64,000 nucleotides of DNA, taken from assembly GCF_014697425.1 (NCBI RefSeq), contig NZ_JACJRU010000009.1:124001-188000 (forward strand). The letters run 5' to 3'. The DNA comes from Nostoc sp. FACHB-110 (GTDB taxonomy: Bacteria; Cyanobacteriota; Cyanobacteriia; Cyanobacteriales; Nostocaceae). The notes under the pieces were generated by a model. That model had not been told where the DNA came from, ran no database searches, and saw only the letters and a program-made list of their open reading frames with translations. Position 1 is the first letter of the stretch. The number at the start of each line of letters is the position of its first letter. Made by a program: the position numbers and the translations under genes. This document shows, piece by piece, positions 55,929 to 64,000 of this stretch.

Positions 55929-58331
55929 TCATAAACGATGGGCTAGCTTACGTAATAATATTGAGTTAGTCACAACGCTAACTGAGCTAAAAGCCATGAG
56001 TGCCGCAGCGTTAGAAGGACTAAGAACGAAACCTAGACTGGGTAAAAAAACGCCTGCTGCTAAGGGAATACCTAAGGTATTATACGCAAAAGCCCAGAAT
56101 AAATTTTGCCGAATCTTGTTGAATGTAGCATGGCTCAACCCGATCGATTCTACAACGTCACTTAGGCGATCGCCCATCAAGACAATCTCCGCAGTTTCCA
56201 TTGCTACATCTGTACCGGAGTGTAAGGCAATACCAACATCTGCTTGAGATAAAGCAGGCGCATCATTAATGCCATCTCCAACCATTGCGACAATTTTGGA
56301 TTGGGAAGAATTTTCGGCTTGGAGCGATTTAATCACTTCGGCTTTTTTGCTCGGGGGAACTCCGGCTATCACATCCGCACTATTTAAGCCGAGTTGCTTA
56401 CCTATTGCAGTTGCAGCTTCTGGCCGATCGCCACTGAGTAGTATTACTCGTAAGCCTCTTTGGCGCAGTTTGTCTATAGTGGTTTGTGCATCTGGTCTGA
56501 GGGTATCTTGCACAGCAATTAATCCCAATAAGCTACCGTTAGCGGCTATACAAACAACGGTTTTACCAGCTGTTGCTAGTTTTTGAATTTCTTGTTGGAT
56601 GGTGTCGTTAACCACTACTCCGTGCCAACTCAGCCAATCTTGATTGCCTAACAGTACTGTCATCTGTTCTACTATCGCAGACACACCCAAGCCTGGTTCG
56701 GTATGAAAATCTATAGCGTTGGGAACAGGTAACTGCTGGCGTTGAACTGCTTGTTGAATGGCTTTAGCAAGGGGATGGTGTGTACCACTTTCGACGGCGG
56801 CGGCTAGCTGGATGAGGGAGTAGGAAGTAGAAAATGGGGAGTGGGCAACTTCGAGACAATCAGTGACAGTGGGATTACCTGTTGTGAGCGTACCAGTTTT
56901 ATCAAAGACCACAGTATCTAACTGGTGAACTTTTTCTAAAACGTCACCACCTTTGATTAATAAACCTTTTTCTGCACCTATGCCCGTACCCACGAGAATT
57001 GCTGTAGGTGTGGCTAGCCCTAAAGCACAGGGACAAGCAACAACCATAACGGCAATTGCTAGTTTTAAGCTGGTTAACAGGGGGGAGTGGGGAGTAGGGA
57101 GTGGGGAGTGGTGGGTGGTGTGGCTGATCATTTCCATGCTGTTGGACATGGTGACATCAGGCCAGATGTGAGTCCCGAAAAAGTACCAAAACACAAAAGT
57201 CAATACAGAAGCTGTTAACACCCCGTAAGTAAAGTAACCAGCTACGGTATCGGCTAATTTTTGTACAGGTGCTTTGCGGGTTTGGGCTGTTTCTACCAAG
57301 GCAACTATTTGCGCCAGTGTTGTATCTTTGCCTGTACGGGTTGCTTGAATTGCGATCGCACCTGATTGGTTAATAGTTCCGGCTGTGACTGTATCGCCTG
57401 GTTGTTTGCTGACAGGTACAGATTCACCCGTTAACATTGACTCGTCTACAGTGGTTTGACCAAGACGCACTTCACCATCAACCGCAATTTTATCGCCGGG
57501 TAATACCTGCAACCATTCACCAACCCGCACTTGTTCTGCTGGGATTTCAATACTGTTAGTACCAAATTCCAATTTTGTTGGGTCTGGGTTGGGAATTAAC
57601 CTTGCTATTTGGGGTTGGAGTGCCAATAGTTGTCTAAAGGCTGCGGCTGCTTTACCTCTGGCTTGTCGCTCTAATGTCCTGCCTAGAAGAATAAAGCCTA
57701 ACATCATCACTGGTTCATCAAAGAAGCACTCCCACCCCATTTGAGGGAATAGCAGTGCAATTAAACTCGCAGTGTAAGCAGTGAGTGTTCCTAACCCCAC
57801 CAAGGTGTTCATGTTGGGAGAATTCCGCCGCCAGCCCAACCAACCATCAACGATGATAGGACGGCCGGGAAATAAGATGGCGATGGTTGCCAGTCCACAG
57901 TGAAACCAGATATTGTCTAATGCTGGCAATATTGAGCCACCAAGGCTGCTAAAATGCCCAATACCGGAAAATACTAATAATATCCCTGCGATCGCCAACT
58001 GCCTAAATGCAGCACGCATTTCTTTTTGCTGTCGTTGTGCTGAATCATCTAAGGTAATTTGCTCACTAGCTTTGCGGGTTTGAGTTGGGAATCCTGCGGT
58101 AGTTAATCGCTTGGCCAGAGCATCGGGGTCTATCGCTCCAACTTCTGACTCTACAACTGCTACCTCCGTCGCTAGATTCACGCAGGCACTCTTGACTCCT
58201 GGATATTGGGTTAGCTGACGCTCTACAGCACTTACACACCCAGCACACTTCATACCCCCCACATCGAGAATAATTGTCTCTAATGCTGGGGCTGGTTCTA
58301 TGTCAAGGTTCGTTTTCGGCACAAGTCGCAT
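55929..58331 (-). CDS. Copper-transporting P-type ATPase (P1B)
   Basis: An 800-residue metal pump. One N-terminal metal-binding domain carries GGMKCAGCVSAV (CxxC near residue 27). The membrane metal site is the Cys433-Pro-Cys435 motif in ACPCALGLATP. Asp477 in DKTGTLTTG is the phosphorylated residue, and GDGINDAPAL follows. These are the hallmarks of Cu+ pumps; cyanobacterial relatives are CtaA and PacS, which feed plastocyanin, and I cannot tell which this is. An insert of about 14 residues (HHSPLPTPHSPLLT, near 405-418) just before the CPC helix is encoded by in-frame GGGAGTG repeats. Confidence 0.92.
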   Translation of the reverse strand: MRLVPKTNLDIEPAPALETIILDVGGMKCAGCVSAVERQLTQYPGVKSACVNLATEVAVVESEVGAIDPDALAKRLTTAGFPTQTRKASEQITLDDSAQRQQKEMRAAFRQLAIAGILLVFSGIGHFSSLGGSILPALDNIWFHCGLATIAILFPGRPIIVDGWLGWRRNSPNMNTLVGLGTLTAYTASLIALLFPQMGWECFFDEPVMMLGFILLGRTLERQARGKAAAAFRQLLALQPQIARLIPNPDPTKLEFGTNSIEIPAEQVRVGEWLQVLPGDKIAVDGEVRLGQTTVDESMLTGESVPVSKQPGDTVTAGTINQSGAIAIQATRTGKDTTLAQIVALVETAQTRKAPVQKLADTVAGYFTYGVLTASVLTFVFWYFFGTHIWPDVTMSNSMEMISHTTHHSPLPTPHSPLLTSLKLAIAVMVVACPCALGLATPTAILVGTGIGAEKGLLIKGGDVLEKVHQLDTVVFDKTGTLTTGNPTVTDCLEVAHSPFSTSYSLIQLAAAVESGTHHPLAKAIQQAVQRQQLPVPNAIDFHTEPGLGVSAIVEQMTVLLGNQDWLSWHGVVVNDTIQQEIQKLATAGKTVVCIAANGSLLGLIAVQDTLRPDAQTTIDKLRQRGLRVILLSGDRPEAATAIGKQLGLNSADVIAGVPPSKKAEVIKSLQAENSSQSKIVAMVGDGINDAPALSQADVGIALHSGTDVAMETAEIVLMGDRLSDVVESIGLSHATFNKIRQNLFWAFAYNTLGIPLAAGVFLPSLGFVLSPSNAAALMAFSSVSVVTNSILLRKLAHRL

Positions 58332-58549
58332 GGCAAGTTTTGGGATTCGCTACGAACATTCAACGCCTAACTAAAAGCGTCTCTAATTCGAGCGTAGGCG
58401 AAATTTGCAACTATGACTGAATGTGGATAACATTAATTTTTTTAATTGCTGACTTTCCCTGTTCCCCAAACCCTGTTAAGCGTTAATGATTTAGCGTCAA
58501 GAGCTTGCCAAAGCGATTGATTATTTTTTATTTGGCAGTCCCCTATTTC

Positions 58550-58741
58550 CTATTTTGCGTGATAACTACGGTTCCAGCGTAGATAAGTGACATAAACAAC
58601 AGCTGCAAACTGCATTGGCATTAAGAAAATCAGGCTCTTCAAATAAGAATGAATTTCTAAATTAGACATAGTGCTGAAATAACCACAACCTAAGATCAGC
58701 AAAAAAAACCAGAGCAGATGTTTACGTTTGAGAGTGAACAT
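58550..58741 (-). CDS. Small two-helix membrane protein, unknown
   Basis: A 63-residue protein with two hydrophobic segments (about 9-26 and 35-53) and a basic C-terminus (RWNRSYHAK). It has a clear ATG at 58741. Not recognised. The size and helix pattern look protein-like, but such small frames can be chance. It is on the same strand as the TM2-domain gene upstream, separated by a hairpin. Confidence 0.5.
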   Translation of the reverse strand: MFTLKRKHLLWFFLLILGCGYFSTMSNLEIHSYLKSLIFLMPMQFAAVVYVTYLRWNRSYHAK

Positions 58742-58805
58742 GGCAGTAGGTTAAGATTTTTTCAGATTTTTCTGGGCAATCTACTTAATTTTTATTAGCT
58801 GGTCT

Positions 58806-58834
58806 ATCCCCAACTTCTTAAATAAGTTGGGGAT
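58806..58834. terminator. Perfect 11-pair hairpin between two small genes
   Basis: Arms ATCCCCAACTT (58806-58816) and AAGTTGGGGAT (58824-58834) pair without mismatch around a 7-base loop. No T-run follows in either direction. Its core resembles the hairpin after pyrC (8121-8153). Confidence 0.65.
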
Positions 58835-58896
58835 TTAACTCACCATGATTTATAAATTTTCCTGAAACTTTCTAGCAATTTTAATTGCTAGAAAGT

Positions 58897-59172
58897 TTAA
58901 AACCAGGTTTGTTTATTCACAAAATAAGTATTTACAAATTCTTCTGATGATTTATTTAAATAAATCATCCCTTCGATTAAACCTATAAGTTGCATAACTA
59001 TCAAGGCAATACCGTAGGTAAAGCTACCTGCAACTATAGATATAGCCAACATAATAAAGCCTTCTGGGTTATATCCTAAAATAAATTTATGAACTCCAAA
59101 TCCGCCAAACAAAATTGCACAATAACCAGCCAGAAGTTGTTTATTAGGATGGCTAGGATTGAGATTGGCCAT
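58897..59172 (-). CDS. TM2-domain membrane protein
   Basis: A 91-residue protein with the TM2 signature: AGYCAILFGGFGVHKFILGYNPEGFIML (first helix and the G-x-H-x-F-x-L-G turn) and a second helix ALIVMQLIGLIEGMIYL. TM2 proteins are small two-helix membrane proteins of unknown biochemical role. ATG at 59172. It is minus strand, with an AT-rich gene-free region upstream. Confidence 0.85.
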   Translation of the reverse strand: MANLNPSHPNKQLLAGYCAILFGGFGVHKFILGYNPEGFIMLAISIVAGSFTYGIALIVMQLIGLIEGMIYLNKSSEEFVNTYFVNKQTWF

Positions 59173-60059
59173 AGCGACTATTACTCCTCAACAATAGGTA
59201 AGAATTTAAGCTTTTCATTTAATAAGAACAAGTAAATATATTGATACTTATTAGTTCAAGCTAGTTTTATGAAGAAAATTTAAGAATTCTCGGTGAATTC
59301 CTGCGATATTTGTAAATAAAACAAATTTCCCACTTAGGATGGGCTAATATACATCTAATTGCTGTCTAGATAAAGGTGTCACTCCTTTATAAGAAATGAA
59401 ATAATCAAGATATGAGGATAATGCAAGTAATGTGTAGCTTACAAATAGCAAGCTACTTGATGGATATATTTAATTGTGATTATGACATCAAAGACAGCTA
59501 TCTTGCAGATTCTTAGGTATGATTTCTCATATAGAGAATTAATCCTCAAGATTCAGCAACAAACGGCAATCTACTACCATTTTTACAGACCGATTAATGT
59601 TATATCCGGACTTTTTTGATCTAGCTGTAATGGTGCGCTTCCAATGTGATTGGAAATGTATATTTGGATGCAGATAACATCTATGCTTTTCGCTAGAAAG
59701 TTATTTAATCTAGGTTTGAGTACCTCAAAGTAACACTTAACACTTTTATTTAGTTGTCTTTTACAACTCCTATCACGCAAAACTGAATTGAGTGTTCAAT
59801 TTTGTTTGTTGTATATAGCACAGATAGGAAATCAACTTCTGAACAATAGCTGAAACTATTTAGATATTACTAAATATCAATCTAACAGTTTTGTAGGCTA
59901 TTTGACAGTATTGCTGAAATTTTTCATTGCCCTCAATACAGTTAAATTTAATCCAGCATATGCTGAATACTGGATTCAGTAACTACCAATGAAATATCAT
60001 TACCTACGGAGATAAAAACAGATATTTTTCTCTAGCGCAACCGTATTTTTATCGTATTA
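59173..60059. other. Long AT-rich intergenic region
   Basis: About 890 bases without a convincing gene. It contains small hairpins: GTAGCTT (59434-59440) with AAGCTAC (59450-59456), and AATCCAG with CTGGATT (about 59950-59976). A 65-codon minus frame (59583-59780) looks non-coding. A non-coding RNA is possible but not shown. Confidence 0.5.
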
Positions 60060-61643
60060 TTAATTACTGCTGCCCAAAAGAAATAAGCTCAGTAGTGTAC
60101 CGCTATTCCAAAGACTGTGGAGCAACATAGGAGCTAGGAGATTGCGCGATCGCGTGTAAACTACACCTAACACCATACCTAGGGCTGTCAGTGGTAAAAC
60201 TTCTGACAAGCTCAAATGAGCAATTGCAAACAAAAAACTACTAGCTAAGATTGCTCCCCACACAGGGATGTAACGCGTCAGGGAAGGCAATAAAAAGCCA
60301 CGAAATAAAATTTCTTCAAATAAAGGAGCGGCGATAGCAGCTGTCGAGAAAAATATTCCCAGTGCCACAAAATCTTGGCTTTCGAGTGCCAATTGCAATA
60401 AAGGGTTACTACCACCCTGTCCTTGCCAAAGCTTTTGGTTAATTAACGACACCACCACAACTATAGGTAAAGCAGCGCAATAACCACCCAACCCCCACAA
60501 AAACCAGTTATCGCGTAGCTGGAATTTAAACCACAATCGGGGTAAAGGGAAAAACCTCTTGATGGAAAGATACATCACAAAAAGCGCACCCGCAGCCACC
60601 AAAAGATAACTCACCAAAACAGAAACAGCTTGTAGGCGCACATCCGTAATCGGGCGAGGAATTGGCAATATCAGCAGTAAAAAAGGAACAAACACCTGTC
60701 CCATGAAGAAAAAGCCGACAACAAACACCTGAATTATCGTTTCGACATCCCAAGGTGTTGACCAAACTAAATCACCGTTTTGTGCGATTAAAGCCTCTTT
60801 CCCCTTCAGCAAGCGTTGAGAAAATAAGAAAATCAATAAAATTGTCCCAATTAAAGCTGCCAAGGCGGGGATAATACCAATTAAGGTTAATTTAAACACA
60901 GCCTGCGCTGCCGCTTCTTGTTGTTCAGCTTTAATAGCGGCTAAAGGTTCTGGGCGTTGCTGGAGTTGGTATAGCTGAATCAAAGCAGTGTAGCGAAACC
61001 AACCATCTAAATTCTTTTGAATTAACTGTTGGGCATCAGGTAAAATGCGTGCCGGCTCACTCCAAATACCATTTAAAACAGTAGCAGTCTCGATAAATTC
61101 ACCACTGATAGTTGGTTTATCTGTTTTGACTAAACCTTGTACCTCGTCCCAAGTTTTGAGTGCAGCGTCTTGTTGTCCTTGTTGTGCTTGTAAAATGCCT
61201 AAACGCAGATCCAATTCCGCTAGTAACTTTTGTTGTTGTTTTAAGGACTGCCTTAACTGTTGCAGTTTTACTTCAGGAGATGTGCCAGTATCAAGAGTGT
61301 CTTGGGGTATAGGTTTAGGTGGGGGAGTAATATTTGCTGGCGAACTTAGCTGTGTAATTTGGGTTTGGACTTTATCTATATTAGTTTGTACCGATTCTTT
61401 GGCATCCTGATATTGCTTGGTCGCATTTTCCAAAGGTCGCTCTTCCAGGATGGCTTGTCGTAGTGGCTGAAGATTATCGCCATCTTCTGGTTGCCAAGCT
61501 TGTGCTTGTAGAGAAATATTTGTTTGGTAAAGTTCCAGACGACTTTGGAACTGGGGTTTTTGCCAACTACTAACTAAAGATAAAGTAGCTAACCCAATCG
61601 CTATCAACGTCGAAACTATTAAAACCAACCGCTTGATTGTCAT
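60060..61643 (-). CDS. CPBP-family intramembrane metalloprotease/glutamic protease
   Basis: A 527-residue membrane protein. After an N-terminal anchor (about 5-24), about 200 residues form a helical, Gln-rich, coiled-coil-like domain outside the core. Then come about eight membrane segments. The CPBP/ABI core has the Glu-Glu pair at 443-444 in FEEILFRGFLLP, HLSLSEVLPLTALG and the final SLWNSGT. Relatives (Rce1-like) cleave prenylated or other membrane peptides; the cyanobacterial target is unknown. The N-terminal extension is longer than in typical members. Confidence 0.88.
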   Translation of the reverse strand: MTIKRLVLIVSTLIAIGLATLSLVSSWQKPQFQSRLELYQTNISLQAQAWQPEDGDNLQPLRQAILEERPLENATKQYQDAKESVQTNIDKVQTQITQLSSPANITPPPKPIPQDTLDTGTSPEVKLQQLRQSLKQQQKLLAELDLRLGILQAQQGQQDAALKTWDEVQGLVKTDKPTISGEFIETATVLNGIWSEPARILPDAQQLIQKNLDGWFRYTALIQLYQLQQRPEPLAAIKAEQQEAAAQAVFKLTLIGIIPALAALIGTILLIFLFSQRLLKGKEALIAQNGDLVWSTPWDVETIIQVFVVGFFFMGQVFVPFLLLILPIPRPITDVRLQAVSVLVSYLLVAAGALFVMYLSIKRFFPLPRLWFKFQLRDNWFLWGLGGYCAALPIVVVVSLINQKLWQGQGGSNPLLQLALESQDFVALGIFFSTAAIAAPLFEEILFRGFLLPSLTRYIPVWGAILASSFLFAIAHLSLSEVLPLTALGMVLGVVYTRSRNLLAPMLLHSLWNSGTLLSLFLLGSSN

Positions 61644-61862
61644 CTATTTTACCCTTTGACGAACCAGAACAAAGCACACCCCTTGGGAATTATCGCAAGA
61701 AAACGCAGGAGGTGGATAGATATTAGCAATATTGTGAGTCTACTTTACAAGTCTGAAGTGCAAAGCTAAGTCATATCAGACTTTTACTCATAAAGATTCA
61801 GCCATTGATGTATGACTGATAATTAGTGGATAATCAGTAGCCACCCAGTACAAGCTGAACAG

Positions 61863-62876
61863 ATGCACCAGTCCGAAGAAAAAATCGCTCTCAAATTTTT
61901 AGACTTATTTTGTGGAATTGGCGGGTTTCGTATTGCGGTAGAAATGGTTTGCCAAGAGCGTAATCTCAACCCCGTCTGTGTTTTTTCTAGTGATATAGAT
62001 TCTGATGCTCAAAAAGCATACTTAGCAAATTTTGGTGAACAGCCTGCTGGTGACATTACTAAGATACAGGCGCAAGATATCCCTGAACATGATATTTTGT
62101 TCGCGGGGTTTCCGTGTCAACCCTTTAGTATATGCGGAGACATGAAAGGGTTTGATGATATCCGTGGAACGTTGTTTTTTGAAATTGCCCGAATCTTGCA
62201 AGCGAAACAGCCTCAAGCTTTTGTTTTGGAGAATGTCAAACAACTAAAAGGACACAATCAAGGTCAAACACTCAGGCGAATTATGGAGACTATTCGCAGC
62301 TTAGGATATTACGCAGACTATCACATTCTTAACGCACTGAACTTTGGTGTACCGCAGAAGCGCGAACGTATTTTTATTGTTGGCTTCCGCAATCAAGTTA
62401 ATTTTATCTGGCCGAATGGTGATGTGCCGATGAAACCACTAGCAGAAATTTTGGTAGATGACGTGCCAGAGTTTTATTATGCTTCCGAAAAAATTAGGAA
62501 TAATCGTCTAGAAAAACGTCAGGGAAAAAAGCAATATAGTGAAGCAACTATCTGGCATGAAAACAAAGGCGGAAATATTAGTGCATATCCTTATTCTTGT
62601 GCCTTGAGAGCAGGTGCTTCTTATAATTACCTTTTAGTCAATGGTGAAAGAAGGCTGACAGAGCGTGAAATGTTACGACTCCAAGGCTTTCCTGATTCTT
62701 ATAAAATAGTTGGCTCTTATCAAGCTGTGAGAAAACAAGCTGGTAATGCGGTAGCGATCCCTTGCGTTGCGGCTGTGATACGCTCGGTTTTGGATACAAT
62801 AGCAAAGACTTCTATAATAACAAATCAACTCCTTATCTCCCTAGTACAGGTCGGCTTAAATAAACAGACCATCTAA
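61863..62876 (+). CDS. DNA (cytosine-5) methyltransferase, orphan
   Basis: A C5 cytosine DNA methyltransferase of 337 residues. Motif I is FLDLFCGIGGFR, the catalytic cysteine is Cys85 in GFPCQPFS, motif VI is VLENVKQL, motif VIII is QKRERIFIVGFR, motif IX is LTEREMLRLQGFPD, and motif X is RKQAGNAVAIP. The N-terminal half resembles M.HhaI, while the target-recognition region between motifs VIII and IX is short (about 70 residues). No restriction endonuclease gene is adjacent. The target is unknown. Orphan cyanobacterial C5 enzymes include those for CGATCG, the core of HIP1, which makes that one testable possibility. Confidence 0.92.
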   Translation: MHQSEEKIALKFLDLFCGIGGFRIAVEMVCQERNLNPVCVFSSDIDSDAQKAYLANFGEQPAGDITKIQAQDIPEHDILFAGFPCQPFSICGDMKGFDDIRGTLFFEIARILQAKQPQAFVLENVKQLKGHNQGQTLRRIMETIRSLGYYADYHILNALNFGVPQKRERIFIVGFRNQVNFIWPNGDVPMKPLAEILVDDVPEFYYASEKIRNNRLEKRQGKKQYSEATIWHENKGGNISAYPYSCALRAGASYNYLLVNGERRLTEREMLRLQGFPDSYKIVGSYQAVRKQAGNAVAIPCVAAVIRSVLDTIAKTSIITNQLLISLVQVGLNKQTI

Positions 62877-62976
62877 AATAGCTAAAAGGCTGGTGGTATA
62901 AATATTCTTTCTTTTTCCTTTTGACTTTTGACTTTTGCCTATTCCCATCGAATAGTTGAGACATCAAACAAGCTTG

Positions 62977-63765
62977 CTATATTTTTTTTGTAGCTCCCAA
63001 CATTTGAAAAATTTTCTCGGCATTATCTAAATTACCAACAATGCGCCGGATGGGTTGAGGCCAGACTTTGACGAGGGTGGGAGTGGCTGAAACTTGATCG
63101 ATTTCTGCTTGTTCTGGATGAGTTAGCACATCAATTACTTTGAGAGTGTAAGGATAACCTAGCGATCGCTCTAATAATTCATGTAAATTTTGGAGTATCT
63201 TTTCTGTATTGGCACTATGGCCTGCCACAAATAAGCGCAGAACATAACCTTGGGTTTTTTGTGGTGCTGTTTGTATGGCTCTAACTGGTGGATGATATTT
63301 TGGTGCTTTTTCTGAAAGGTCTAAGTTAATTACTAAATCATGATCTTCCCAAAGCTGGGGAAATGTAGAGCGATAAGTTGCCAATACCATGCGATCGCAT
63401 AATCCATCTTGCCACGGAGCCGCTTGCCACACCAAATCACCCGCGTTAAAAATCGCATTTAACAAAGCTTGATGTTGCAGAACCGCAGGATAAGCTTCCG
63501 CAAAAGTTCTAATTTGCTGGCTATGGGGATCTAGCCAATGGTCAATGGTTGCTGTGTAACAGGGAACTAAAAAGTGCGGTGGTTCTGGTAAATCGAGAAT
63601 TTCTTGTAAAGCCGCGCACAAATGCAAATGCCATCGACCCTGTTTAATCGGGTCGATGCAATAAATTAAATCTCCGCCAGGAGTAAATAAGGCTATGCCT
63701 TTAAAAATTTTAGGTAATACAAGTTTATCTGTAGTCAAGCTAGTTACAGGGGTTGGGGAACTCAA
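62977..63765 (-). CDS. KaiB-domain protein with a distinct N-terminal domain
   Basis: A 262-residue protein. The last ~89 residues (from YVLRLFVAGHSANTEKIL, residue 174) form a KaiB/thioredoxin-like domain with LGYPYTLKVIDVLTHPEQAEIDQVSATPTLVKVWPQP, matching KaiB at the conserved ATPTLxK segment. The first ~165 residues are not a kinase and are not familiar. They contain CIDPIKQGRWHLHLCAALQEILDLP and PAPWQDG-like motifs. KaiB alone is about 100 residues and SasA has a kinase after its KaiB-like domain, so this order differs from both. It may bind KaiC or a KaiC paralogue. Confidence 0.82.
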   Translation of the reverse strand: MSSPTPVTSLTTDKLVLPKIFKGIALFTPGGDLIYCIDPIKQGRWHLHLCAALQEILDLPEPPHFLVPCYTATIDHWLDPHSQQIRTFAEAYPAVLQHQALLNAIFNAGDLVWQAAPWQDGLCDRMVLATYRSTFPQLWEDHDLVINLDLSEKAPKYHPPVRAIQTAPQKTQGYVLRLFVAGHSANTEKILQNLHELLERSLGYPYTLKVIDVLTHPEQAEIDQVSATPTLVKVWPQPIRRIVGNLDNAEKIFQMLGATKKI

Positions 63766-63808
63766 AGGTAAAAAGTAGAGGCGCGTTACTTTTTACCTGT
63801 TACTGTAA

Positions 63809-64000
63809 TTAAACTCGTCCTCGGAGAAACTGGGCCATTTCGTTAGGAGTTGGTGACATTTCTAAAGCTGTTTCTTCAGTAATGCGACCTTCTTGATAGA
63901 GGTTGAGCAGAGATTGATTCATCGTAATCATGCCATCGAAACTGGCTTGCTTCATCAATTCGGTAATTTCATCATATTTACCGTCTTTGACCCATTCTTT
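63809..64000 (-). CDS. pilT: Type IV pilus retraction ATPase PilT, C-terminal end only
   Basis: Only the last 63 codons lie in the window; the frame runs off the right edge. The sequence KYDEITELMKQASFDGMITM and NQSLLNLYQEGRITEETALE ending in LRGRV fits the C-terminus of PilT, the hexameric ATPase that retracts type IV pili for twitching motility. The catalytic motifs are outside the window. The related ATPases PilU and PilB cannot be fully ruled out, but PilT fits best. Confidence 0.75.
   Translation of the reverse strand, partial: KEWVKDGKYDEITELMKQASFDGMITMNQSLLNLYQEGRITEETALEMSPTPNEMAQFLRGRV

Noticed and set aside
59583..59780. A 65-codon minus-strand frame in the long gap
   Set aside because: Basic, irregular composition, no ribosome site and no neighbour in an operon; probably chance.
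61707..61712. AGGAGG that looks like a strong ribosome site
   Set aside because: No start codon at a usable distance opens a frame; the methyltransferase start is 150 bases further on.

Overview
This window is chromosomal DNA of a filamentous, nitrogen-fixing cyanobacterium of the Nostoc/Anabaena/Calothrix type. The grounds are the very frequent HIP1 octamer GCGATCGC, heptanucleotide repeats (TGAAGTA, GGGAGTG and related units) between and inside genes, a PatD-like heterocyst-frequency protein, a small protein of the Mo-dependent nitrogenase C-terminal family, a KaiB-domain protein, and many large histidine kinases. Most genes are ordinary housekeeping or signalling genes. The density of regulators is high.

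Layout. 1-4284: two overlapping signalling genes on the minus strand (a membrane hybrid kinase, then a REC-GGDEF-EAL protein cut by the window edge). 4864-8069: MOSC protein, signal peptidase I, dihydroorotase. 8372-14552: a DUF4079 membrane protein coupled to a kinase, converging on a three-gene minus-strand cluster (REC-kinase, Rcp1-type regulator, CHASE3-PAS-PAS kinase). 14913-22784: acetyltransferases, a methyltransferase, an OmpR-type regulator, an unknown 70-residue protein, then ruvX, DUF3727, yqeG and proB. 23140-28612: a two-domain peptide ABC ATPase, a PIN toxin/antitoxin pair, an EmrB-type efflux pump divergent from a TetR regulator with a perfect palindrome between them, and patD. 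28902-36600: the (p)ppGpp enzyme, then a glycosylation cluster (SPINDLY-type transferase and a double GT4 transferase). 37250-42717: an FHA-zinc ribbon-Ser/Thr kinase, a PP2C phosphatase and a PAS kinase.

42918-49257: rRNA pseudouridine synthase, a Tat-exported glycosidase, then an accessory island (44543-46866) with a Uma2 nuclease, an unrecognised gene and a DUF2726 nuclease-like gene among direct repeats. A TPP riboswitch with thiC, and pyrE, follow. 49360-58331: small exported proteins, a tRNA with CAU anticodon, a CNNM/CBS membrane protein, queC, a Gfo/Idh/MocA oxidoreductase, an FHA protein and a copper-type P-ATPase. 58550-64000: small membrane proteins, a CPBP protease, an orphan C5 DNA methyltransferase, a KaiB-domain fusion and the end of pilT.

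The best candidates for something undescribed are the repeat-bounded Uma2/unknown/DUF2726 island, the 120-residue module duplicated across the boundary between the two glycosyltransferase genes, and the KaiB fold fused to an unrecognised N-terminal domain. I saw no phage, transposase, CRISPR array or rRNA.
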